Origin: Nocardia nova
GTDB taxonomy: Bacteria; Actinomycetota; Actinomycetes; Mycobacteriales; Mycobacteriaceae
Reading direction: 5' to 3'
NCBI RefSeq assembly: GCF_002933465.1
Contig: NZ_PSZE01000017.1
Coordinates: forward strand, 80,961 to 144,960
DNA length: 64,000 nucleotides
Shown here: positions 16,684 through 23,503 of the stretch, in pieces
Position numbering within the stretch: position 1 is the stretch's first letter
How the letters are laid out: each line of letters opens with the position of its first letter
Notes under the pieces: generated by a model
Seen by the model: only the letters and a program-made list of their open reading frames with translations
Databases searched by the model: none
Told to the model about the DNA's origin: nothing
Translations under genes and position numbers: made by a program

Positions 16684-17613
16684 TTAGACCGACGGCGCCG
16701 CCGCCGACACGGCGGCCGGAGCCGAACCCGGTTCACTTCCCTTGACGATCGGCGTGCGCACAGCGTTGCTCCACTCGGTCCAGGAGCCGTCGTAGTTGCG
16801 CACGTTCGCCACGCCCAGCAGCGAAGTCAGTACGAACCAGGTGTGTGCCGAATGTTCGCCGACGCGGCAATAGACGATGATGTCCTGGGCGCCGAGCAGC
16901 GGCGCGTAGATCTCCCCCAGCTCCGACCGGCCGCGGAATCGGCCGTCGGCGCCCACGGCCGCGGTCCACGGGATGTTGATCGCGGTCGGGATATGCCCGG
17001 CGCGCAGTGACTGTTCCTCCGGACGGTCCCGGATGCGGTCGTCGTCGCCCGTGTACTCCCCCACCGCGCGCACGTCGACCAGCCCGACGCCCGTTCCACC
17101 CTCGTTCAGACAGGCGCGCACATCCCCGAGGAAGGCCCGGCCGCTCCGATCGTCGCGCTCGATGACCGGATAATCCCCCAGCCCGACGTCGGGCACCTCG
17201 AAGGTGGTGTCGCGGGCCTCGGAGATCCACGCGTCCCGGCCGCCGTCCAGCAGCCGCACATCCGGATGCCCGAACAGGCCGAGGACCCAGGCGGTGGCGG
17301 CGGCAGTGCCGTTGGCCTTGTCGCCGTAGACGACGACCGTGTCGTCGCGGGCGATGCCCTTGGCACGCATGAGTTCGGCGAAACGGGCGCCGTCGATCAC
17401 GTCGCGGGTGAGCGGGTCGGTAAGCTCGGCCCGCCAATCGATCTTGACCGCCCCTGGCACATGGCCGATGTCGTAGAGCAGGATGTCGTCGTTGGACTCG
17501 ACGATCGCGAGGCCTGGCGTACCGATGTTTGCCGACAGCCACTCAGTGGTTACCAATCGTTGTGGATATGCATGAGAGCCGAAGGATGGATGAGAGTCCG
17601 GAGCGACGGGCAC
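16684..17613 (-). CDS. sseA: Rhodanese-type sulfurtransferase
   Basis: A 309-residue tandem rhodanese protein. The N-terminal domain (about 20-135) lacks a catalytic Cys at the expected place (VVYGDKANGTAA). The C-terminal domain (about 155-295) carries Cys249 in VYCRVGEHSAHTWF. It transfers sulfur from thiosulfate or 3-mercaptopyruvate to thiol acceptors. In M. tuberculosis the orthologue sits in the accD5-accE5-maf-sseA-accA3 run and is reported as a partner of MoeZ-type sulfur transfer (recalled). The C-terminal tail (GSAPAAVSAAAPSV) is low complexity. Start GTG at 17613; 121 bases separate its stop from accA3. Confidence 0.9.
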   Translation of the reverse strand: MPVAPDSHPSFGSHAYPQRLVTTEWLSANIGTPGLAIVESNDDILLYDIGHVPGAVKIDWRAELTDPLTRDVIDGARFAELMRAKGIARDDTVVVYGDKANGTAAATAWVLGLFGHPDVRLLDGGRDAWISEARDTTFEVPDVGLGDYPVIERDDRSGRAFLGDVRACLNEGGTGVGLVDVRAVGEYTGDDDRIRDRPEEQSLRAGHIPTAINIPWTAAVGADGRFRGRSELGEIYAPLLGAQDIIVYCRVGEHSAHTWFVLTSLLGVANVRNYDGSWTEWSNAVRTPIVKGSEPGSAPAAVSAAAPSV

Positions 17614-17743
17614 GGTGGAAGATCCTTCACGCGCGGTAGACGATGGGCGGCTGGGCAGTACCGATCGTAGGTGCGAACAATGCGCGCCGGCGGTTTCACA
17701 TCACGAATCGGGTGAAGCGCGATTAAGTCGCAGCTTCGTCCGA

Positions 17744-17749
17744 TAAAGT
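17744..17749 (+). promoter_or_regulatory. Possible -10 box TAAAGT of the COG2345 regulator
   Basis: TAAAGT lies 22 bases before the ATG at 17772, followed by the strong Shine-Dalgarno GGGAGGAGGGG. This gene is therefore of the leadered type. Confidence 0.4.
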
Positions 17750-17771
17750 CACATGGGAGGAGGGGTGAGCT

Positions 17772-18563
17772 ATGTCCGATTCTTGGCCACGACGGCGCCT
17801 GCTCGCGATCCTACGCGGCGCCAGCGAGCCTCTCGATGCCCAGGAACTGGCGCGCATCACCGGACAGCACGTCACCACCGTCCGCTTTCATCTGGATGTT
17901 CTCACCCGGGAGTCGCTGGTCCGCCAATTCCAGCAGCCGCCCCGCGGCCGCGGCCGCCCGCGCATCGGATATACGGCCGTACAGCGATCGGTCGGTTATC
18001 AGGATCTCGCGCAGGTGCTGGCCGATCAACTCGGCAGTGATCCCCGCCGGCGTTCCGATGTGGCCGTGACGGCAGGGCGGGCGTGGGGCGCCAAGGTCGA
18101 ACAGCTCGAACAGCCCATCGCCTCGCTCGACGATGCGCGCGACATCGCGGTGACCGTGAGCTCCGAACTGGGTTTCGCCCCGGAGCGCGATGCCGCCTCC
18201 GAAACCGGCAACCAGCTCAACATCCGTCTGACCGCCTGCCCGCTGCGCGAATTGGCGCGCACCCACTCCGAGGTGGTCTGCGGTGTGCATCAGGGCCTGA
18301 TGCGCGAGGTGCTGGACCGCAACGGCGGACGCGATGCGGTCAACGTCCGGCTGCACCCGTTCGTGGGCCCGGATTTGTGCGTGATCCACTTGGAGGCACT
18401 GTCGAGCACGTTGCCGGATCCCGCCGACATCCCCGATCAGGCCGGGACCGGGCCGCGACTACCGACGCCGTCAGCCAATCGCGTCGGCCCGCAGCTGCGC
18501 ACGGACCCACAGCTGCGCAATACCGACGCCCACGTCGCCCAGGAGGCGACGCAGCAGCGGTAG
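17772..18563 (+). CDS. Helix-turn-helix regulator, COG2345 (SufR-like)
   Basis: A 263-residue regulator. The winged helix (LLAILRGASEPLDAQELARITGQHVTTVRFHLDVLTRESLV, residues 10-50) and a basic wing (PPRGRGRPRIGY) are followed by an effector domain with CPLRELARTHSEVVCGVHQGLMREV, placing Cys156 and Cys170 as in SufR-type iron-sulfur or metal-sensing regulators. A third Cys at about 201 is present near the end of the conserved domain. The last 30 or so residues are read through the end of maf on the opposite strand and have no family counterpart. It is the only plus-strand gene inside the minus-strand acc block, which suggests later insertion. A strong ribosome binding site supports the start. 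Confidence 0.82.
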   Translation: MSDSWPRRRLLAILRGASEPLDAQELARITGQHVTTVRFHLDVLTRESLVRQFQQPPRGRGRPRIGYTAVQRSVGYQDLAQVLADQLGSDPRRRSDVAVTAGRAWGAKVEQLEQPIASLDDARDIAVTVSSELGFAPERDAASETGNQLNIRLTACPLRELARTHSEVVCGVHQGLMREVLDRNGGRDAVNVRLHPFVGPDLCVIHLEALSSTLPDPADIPDQAGTGPRLPTPSANRVGPQLRTDPQLRNTDAHVAQEATQQR

Positions 18564-19196
18564 GCCGATCCCGATGACACTGGACGGGTCACCGTCGATG
18601 CGGTCGACGAACCAGCCACCCATTCCGTCGAGGGTGAACGCGCCGGCCACCCGCAGCGGCTCACCGGTGGCGATATAGGCATCCAGCTCGGCCGGGCCGG
18701 GTTCGGCGAAATGCACGGTGGTGGTGCTGCAGTCCTGGGCGGCGGCGACGATCGCGCCGTCCCGCACGCGCAGCACACAGTGGCCGGTCAGCAGATCCGC
18801 ACTGCGCCCGGCCATCTCGGCCCAGCGGGCGCGAGCGATGTCGGGGGTATGGGGCTTGCCCTGCAGTACGCCACCGACCAGCAGCATCGAGTCACAACCG
18901 ACGACCACGCAGTCGTCCACCAATCGCGGGGCTCTGGCGGCGACGAGGCCATTGGAATCCGGGGCGGCCGGGCTTTCTCCGGACGCGGCGGCGTCGGCGA
19001 CCAATGCGGCGGCGACCGTGTGGGCCTTGGCTCGGGCGAGAGCGGTCACCACGCCCGCGGGGGGTGTGTCCGGCGGGAGCGCCGCGGCGACCGCGTCCTC
19101 GTCGACCTCGGATATTCGCACCACCGGATCCAGCCCGGCCGCGCGCAACACCTGCAGTCGCGCCGGCGAAGCGGAACCGAGAACGAATCCCGTCAC
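18471..19196 (-). CDS. maf: Maf-family nucleotide pyrophosphatase
   Basis: A 241-residue house-cleaning enzyme that hydrolyses non-canonical or excess nucleoside triphosphates to monophosphates. Signatures are FVLGSASPARLQVLRAAG at the start, VVGCDSMLLVGG and GKPHTPDIARARWAEMAGRSADLLTGH. About 20 extra residues (AADAAASGESPAAPDSNGLVAARAPRLVDD) precede the VVGCDS motif, making it longer than usual. Its start is one base after the accE stop (TGACGTG), so the two are coupled. The last 93 bases overlap the convergent COG2345 gene. Confidence 0.92.
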   Translation of the reverse strand: MTGFVLGSASPARLQVLRAAGLDPVVRISEVDEDAVAAALPPDTPPAGVVTALARAKAHTVAAALVADAAASGESPAAPDSNGLVAARAPRLVDDCVVVGCDSMLLVGGVLQGKPHTPDIARARWAEMAGRSADLLTGHCVLRVRDGAIVAAAQDCSTTTVHFAEPGPAELDAYIATGEPLRVAGAFTLDGMGGWFVDRIDGDPSSVIGIGLPLLRRLLGDVGVGIAQLWVRAQLRADAIG

Positions 19197-19197
19197 G

Positions 19198-19533
19198 TCA
19201 GCCGCGGATGTGCGACAGATAAGGGAAGGCGTAGGGGGAGAACGGCGAGGTGCCGCGGTGCATCATGGTGGGCCGGCCCCAGTTGTCCACCGGGCCCGGA
19301 TCCTGCGGCGCCGCGGCGGCGTTCGCGCCCGCGACGGCGAACACGGTGACCAGGGCGGCGAGTTCCTCGTCGGTCGGTGAACCCTTCAGAACGCGGATGA
19401 CCGGCCCGTGGCCGACCTCGGCCTCGACGGCCGCGGTGTCGGATGCGAGCTTCGTGTCGCCGTCACCGAATTCGTCGACCGCCAAATCCAGTTCGGCAGC
19501 GCGCAATATCTCTTCGTCAGCCACAGCCGTCAC
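19198..19533 (-). CDS. accE: Acyl-CoA carboxylase epsilon subunit
   Basis: A 111-residue protein matching the small AccE subunit of actinobacterial acyl/propionyl-CoA carboxylases. The conserved core is PVIRVLKGSPTDEELAALVTVFA (about residues 44-66), followed by an Ala-rich stretch and the C-terminal W-G-R-P and FSPYAFPYLSHIRG. In M. tuberculosis the epsilon subunit stabilises the AccA3-AccD5 complex. An AGGAGG ribosome binding site stands nine bases before the GTG start. It lies 204 bases downstream of accD5 and one base before maf. Confidence 0.9.
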   Translation of the reverse strand: MTAVADEEILRAAELDLAVDEFGDGDTKLASDTAAVEAEVGHGPVIRVLKGSPTDEELAALVTVFAVAGANAAAAPQDPGPVDNWGRPTMMHRGTSPFSPYAFPYLSHIRG

Positions 19534-19737
19534 AGCGCCAACTCCTCCTGTCTGTGCCGGACCGAGAGGGCCCGGCGTTCACGGCGCGGGACGAACCCAC
19601 GCCGCGAACGGTATTCGTGCGGCCCCCATCGAATGAGGCCTTTTCCTACCATCTTCACCCGGATGCGGCAATCGTGCGCGGTACGAACTCGCCACTCTCC
19701 CGGAAAGTCTGCCTCCGCTACCGCACATATCGTCGGA

Positions 19738-21378
19738 TCAGAGCGGAATGTTGCCGTGCTTCTTCGGCGGTAGAGTAACCATCTTTCGCTCGAGCAAGCG
19801 GAGCGCGGAGACGATCTGGCCGCGGGTGTGCGAGGGCGGAATCACCGCGTCGACGTAGCCGCGCTCGGCCGCCACGTACGGGTTGACCAACGTGTCCTCG
19901 TACTCGTTCTGCAGCTCGAGGCGCAGCGCGTCGACATCGGCGCCCTCCGCGGCGGCCTGCTGCAGCTTCTTGCGGTAGACGAAGCCGACTGCCCCCGAGG
20001 CGCCCATGACGGCGATCTGGGCGGTAGGCCACGCCAGGTTCACATCGGCGCCCATGTGCTTGGAGCCCATCACGTCGTACGCGCCGCCGTAGGCCTTGCG
20101 AGTGATGACCGTGATTTTGCCCACAGTGGCCTCACCGTAGGCGTAGAGCAGCTTCGCACCGCGGCGGATGATGCCGTTGTACTCCTGGCCCGTGCCCGGC
20201 AGGAAGCCCGGAACGTCGACCAGCGTGATGATCGGAATGTTGAACGCGTCGCAGGTGCGCACGAACCGCGCGGCCTTCTCCGAGGCGTCGATGTCGAGGC
20301 AGCCGGCGAACTGGGTGGGCTGGTTGGCCACGAAACCCACACTGCGGCCGTCGATGCGGGCGAAGCCGACGATGACGTTCATCGCGCGCTCGGCCTGCAC
20401 CTCGAAGAACTCGTCGTCGTCGACCAGTCGCCGGATGACCTCGTGCATGTCGTAGGGCTGGTTCGGCGAATCCGGGATCAGGGTGTCGAGTTCGAGATCC
20501 TCGTCGGTCAGCGAATCCTCAATCGCGCCGACGATCGGGTCGCTGGCCGGGAAGCGCGGCGCCTCGGCGCGGTTGTTGCTGGGCAGGTAGCTCAGCAGGT
20601 CCTTGACCCAGTCCAGCGCGTCCTGCTCGCCGGAGGCGACATAGTGCGCGGTACCGGACTTCACCATGTGGGTGTGGGCGCCGCCCAGCTCCTCCATGGT
20701 GACCTCTTCACCGGTGACGGTCTTGATCACGTCCGGCCCGGTGATGAACATCTGGCTGGACTGGTCGACCATCACGACGAAGTCGGTCAGCGCCGGGGAG
20801 TACACGTGCCCGCCGGCCGCCGCGCCCATGATCAGCGAGATCTGCGGGATCACGCCGGAGGCCTGGATGTTGCGGTGGAAGATCTCACCGTAGAGGCCGA
20901 GCGAGACCACGCCCTCCTGGATGCGAGCGCCGGCGCCGTCGTTGATGCCGATCAGCGGGCGGCCGGTCTTGAGCGCGAGGTCCATCACCTTGACGATCTT
21001 CTCGCCGTAGACCTCACCGAGGCTGCCGCCGAACACCGTCGAGTCCTGGCTGAAGATGCAGACGTCGCGGCCGTCGATGGTGCCGTAGCCGGTGACCACG
21101 CCGTCGCCGAGCGGACGGTTGTTCTCCAGGCCGAAGTTGACGCTGCGGTGCCGGGCCAGCGCGTCCGTCTCCACGAACGAACCCTCGTCCAGCAGGGCCA
21201 GGATGCGCTCACGCGCGGTCAGCTTGCCTTTGGCGTGGACCTTTTCGACCGCGCCCTCACCCATCGGGTGCTTGGCCTCTTCCAGCCGATTGCGCAGATC
21301 AGCCAGCTTCCCTGCGGTGGTGTGGATATCGGGGGCGCCCGCCGAACCCGGCGAAGGCTGACTCTGGACACTCGTCAT
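19738..21378 (-). CDS. accD5: Acyl-CoA carboxylase beta subunit (propionyl-CoA type)
   Basis: A 546-residue carboxyltransferase that moves CO2 from biotin on AccA3 to propionyl-CoA (or acetyl-CoA), making methylmalonyl-CoA for branched and mycolic lipids. The two crotonase-like halves are complete: GINDGAGARIQEGV, IMGAAAGGHVYSPALTDFVVMVD and, in the second half, VDVPGFLPGTGQEYNGIIRRGAKLLYAY, ITRKAYGGAYDVMGSKHMGAD and the conserved C-terminal KHGNIPL. A leaderless -10 box and a palindrome shared with accA3 precede it. It heads the minus-strand accD5-accE-maf run. Confidence 0.96.
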   Translation of the reverse strand: MTSVQSQPSPGSAGAPDIHTTAGKLADLRNRLEEAKHPMGEGAVEKVHAKGKLTARERILALLDEGSFVETDALARHRSVNFGLENNRPLGDGVVTGYGTIDGRDVCIFSQDSTVFGGSLGEVYGEKIVKVMDLALKTGRPLIGINDGAGARIQEGVVSLGLYGEIFHRNIQASGVIPQISLIMGAAAGGHVYSPALTDFVVMVDQSSQMFITGPDVIKTVTGEEVTMEELGGAHTHMVKSGTAHYVASGEQDALDWVKDLLSYLPSNNRAEAPRFPASDPIVGAIEDSLTDEDLELDTLIPDSPNQPYDMHEVIRRLVDDDEFFEVQAERAMNVIVGFARIDGRSVGFVANQPTQFAGCLDIDASEKAARFVRTCDAFNIPIITLVDVPGFLPGTGQEYNGIIRRGAKLLYAYGEATVGKITVITRKAYGGAYDVMGSKHMGADVNLAWPTAQIAVMGASGAVGFVYRKKLQQAAAEGADVDALRLELQNEYEDTLVNPYVAAERGYVDAVIPPSHTRGQIVSALRLLERKMVTLPPKKHGNIPL

Positions 21379-21385
21379 GTCCCGG

Positions 21386-21391
21386 AGTGTA
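21386..21391 (-). promoter_or_regulatory. -10 box TACACT, leaderless start of accD5
   Basis: TACACT on the minus strand ends seven bases before the ATG at 21378. Same hexamer as in front of accA3. Confidence 0.6.
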
Positions 21392-21423
21392 ACCAGTGGC
21401 GCAGCCCGGCGAAATTCCAGTGG

Positions 21424-21442
21424 GGGCTACCGACCAGTACCC
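21424..21442. promoter_or_regulatory. Shared acc operator, accD5 copy
   Basis: GGGCTACCGACCAGTA followed by CCC, an imperfect palindrome. It matches the accA3 copy at 16639 in 15 of 16 bases and sits 32 bases upstream of the TACACT box, exactly as there. Confidence 0.65.
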
Positions 21443-21524
21443 TTATTGACTACCCGCCAGCGGAAAAGCGCTGGTGAAGTGCCACAACGACGGTCCGGAC
21501 CCGTTCCCGCGCGCCTGGGAATCG

Positions 21525-22910
21525 TCACCGATCGGCCATGCCCGTGAGGACGCGGTCCAGGGCATCCACCGCCCGCTCGAGTTCGTCGGCGGTGACCGTC
21601 AGCGGCGGCCGGAACCGGATACCGCGCTCGCCGGTTCCGAGGAACAGTACCCGTTCGCGCTCGCGCACCTCCGCGAGGACGGCATCGCGCAGCTCGGCGG
21701 AATCCAGTGTCACCGCGCACATCAGTCCGCGACCGCGCGGGTCGGTGAGCCGCGCGTGCCGGCCGGCGAGCGCGCGCAACCGGTCGAGCAGCAGCGCGCC
21801 CAGCTCCTGCGCGCGGGTAGCCAGGTCCTCGGATTCGATCACCTCGAGGATGCGACGGGCCCGCACCATATCGGCGAGGTTGCCGCCCCAGGTGGAATTG
21901 AGCCGCGAGCTCACCGCGAACACGTTGTCGGGCACCTCGTCGACGCGCCCGCCGGCCATGATGCCGCAGACCTGCGTCTTCTTTCCGAAGGCGACCACAT
22001 CAGGTCGCAGGCCCAACTGCTGGTAGGCCCAGGTCGACCCGGTCATCGCCACGCCGGTCTGCACCTCGTCGACGATGAACAGCGCGTCGTGTTCGTGGCA
22101 CAGCTGCTGCATGCGCCGGAGAAAGTCCGGTCGCATGTGCCGGTCACCGCCCTCGCCCTGAATCGGCTCGGCGATGAAACAGGCGATGTCGTGCGGATTT
22201 TCGGTGAATGCGGCGCGGGCCTGGGCCAGCGCGCGCTGCTCGGCGACCTCGATGTCGACGCCGGGACGCAGATAGGGGGTCTCGATGCGCGGCCAGTCGA
22301 AAGCCGGGAATCGCTCGGTCTTGACCGGGTCGGTATTGGTCAGGGACAGGGTGTAGCCGGAGCGGCCGTGGAACGCTCCGGTCAGATGCAGCACCTTGGT
22401 GCCCAGTTCGGCCGGGCGGCCGTGCATCGCGTTGTGGCGGCTCTTCCAGTCGAAGGCGACCTTGAGCGCGTTCTCGACCGCCAGCGCACCACCGTCGATG
22501 AAGAACAGATGGGGCAGTGCCGGGTCGCCGAGGACCCGCGCGAAGGTGTCGACGAAGCGCGCCATCGCGACCGTATAGACGTCGGAATTACTGGGCTTGT
22601 TCAGCGCCGCCCTGGTGAGTTCGGCGCGAAAGCGGGCGTTCGCCGCCAGCGCCGGATGGTTCATCCCCAGCGCCGAGGAGGCGAAGAAGCCGAACATATC
22701 CAGATAGACGGTGCCGTCGCGGGCGTCGACCAGATCGAGTCCCCGCGATCTGCGCAGGTCCAGCACCAGATCGAAACCGTCGGCGAGCATGTGGGCGGAC
22801 AGGATGTCGTGTACGCGCGAGGCGGTGACCGACGCCGGGTTCGTGACCTCCGCGTCGGCCGTTCCGGGGCGCTCCAGTTCGAGGGTCACACCCACAGGAT
22901 ACGAAAACAT
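21525..22910 (-). CDS. lat: L-lysine 6-transaminase
   Basis: A 461-residue class III PLP aminotransferase that moves the epsilon amino group of lysine to 2-oxoglutarate, giving a product that cyclises to piperideine-6-carboxylate. Family marks are LDMFGFFASSALGMNHP, FIDGGALAVENALKVAFDWKSRHN, HLTGAFHGRSGYTLSLTN, FIVDEVQTGVAMTG and the PLP lysine in FGKKTQVCGI (about residue 310). The same gene starts cephamycin synthesis in beta-lactam producers, but no beta-lactam genes are near. With pcd nearby it reads as lysine catabolism to 2-aminoadipate. It lies 43 bases after the Lrp-type regulator gene; that AT-rich gap holds phased TACG words. Confidence 0.94.
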   Translation of the reverse strand: MFSYPVGVTLELERPGTADAEVTNPASVTASRVHDILSAHMLADGFDLVLDLRRSRGLDLVDARDGTVYLDMFGFFASSALGMNHPALAANARFRAELTRAALNKPSNSDVYTVAMARFVDTFARVLGDPALPHLFFIDGGALAVENALKVAFDWKSRHNAMHGRPAELGTKVLHLTGAFHGRSGYTLSLTNTDPVKTERFPAFDWPRIETPYLRPGVDIEVAEQRALAQARAAFTENPHDIACFIAEPIQGEGGDRHMRPDFLRRMQQLCHEHDALFIVDEVQTGVAMTGSTWAYQQLGLRPDVVAFGKKTQVCGIMAGGRVDEVPDNVFAVSSRLNSTWGGNLADMVRARRILEVIESEDLATRAQELGALLLDRLRALAGRHARLTDPRGRGLMCAVTLDSAELRDAVLAEVRERERVLFLGTGERGIRFRPPLTVTADELERAVDALDRVLTGMADR

Positions 22911-22911
22911 T

Positions 22912-22945
22912 TACGGTTTCACTACGAACAAACGTATAAATTACG
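22912..22945. promoter_or_regulatory. Phased TACG/CGTA words before lat
   Basis: TACG at 22912 and 22923, its complement CGTA at 22933, and TACG at 22942: four copies at 9-11 base spacing on an AT-rich background. The last two form CGTA-TAAAT-TACG. Helical phasing of this kind fits binding by the oligomeric Lrp-type regulator encoded just upstream. Confidence 0.45.
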
Positions 22946-22953
22946 ATCAGGTA

Positions 22954-23406
22954 TCATCTGTCATAAAATGTCTGCAGAATGATGGTGCTTCGGGTGCGAA
23001 CATTGGCGGTGGCGCGGATCTCCTGCAGCAACTGTTCGAGATGCCGGGGCGAGGCCACCCGGACGAGCAGCATGTAGCTCTCCTCCCCCGCCACCGAGTG
23101 GCATTCCTCGATGCCGGGGATGTGCTGGAGCAGGGCGGGAGCATCGTCGGGCTGTGAGGGATCGAGAGGAGTGATCGCGACGAATGCCGACAGCAGTTGT
23201 CCCAACGCCTCCGGGTCGACCTTCGCGGAATATCCGCGGATCACGCCGCGAGCCTCGAGCCGGCGCACGCGCGACTGCACCGCGGATACCGACAGACTGG
23301 CCTTCTCGGCGAGATTGGACAGCGTGGCCCGGCCGTCGGCCATCAATTCGCGGATCAGGAGCCGATCGATGTCGTCGAGAACAGGTTTCGCAGGTGCATC
23401 CGCCAT
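22954..23406 (-). CDS. lrpA: Lrp/AsnC-family transcriptional regulator
   Basis: A 150-residue feast/famine regulator. The N-terminal helix-turn-helix (IDRLLIRELMADGRATLSNLAEKASLSVSAVQSRVRRLEARGVIRGYSAKV, residues 11-61) precedes an amino-acid-binding RAM domain (FVAITPLDPSQPDDAPALLQHIPGIEECHSVAGEESYMLLVRVAS). It is upstream of lat on the same strand and divergent from pcd, the arrangement of Rv3290c-Rv3293 in M. tuberculosis, where the Lrp protein responds to starvation and controls lat (recalled). Leaderless -10 box before the ATG. Confidence 0.93.
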   Translation of the reverse strand: MADAPAKPVLDDIDRLLIRELMADGRATLSNLAEKASLSVSAVQSRVRRLEARGVIRGYSAKVDPEALGQLLSAFVAITPLDPSQPDDAPALLQHIPGIEECHSVAGEESYMLLVRVASPRHLEQLLQEIRATANVRTRSTIILQTFYDR

Positions 23407-23412
23407 CAGCGA

Positions 23413-23418
23413 AGGCTA
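23413..23418 (-). promoter_or_regulatory. -10 box TAGCCT, leaderless start of the Lrp-type gene
   Basis: TAGCCT on the minus strand ends six bases before the ATG at 23406. Confidence 0.55.
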
Positions 23419-23503
23419 ACCCAGCGGGCGGTGGCCGGGGCCGGAAACGATCTCCCACCGGTGCGAAGTCCCCCATCAACCGATTTCGGAAACGGAGCCG
23501 CAG

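Noticed and set aside
21525..22910. lat as the first gene of a beta-lactam (cephamycin) cluster
   Set aside because: No ACV synthetase, isopenicillin synthase or related gene is present; context is lysine catabolism with lrpA and pcd.
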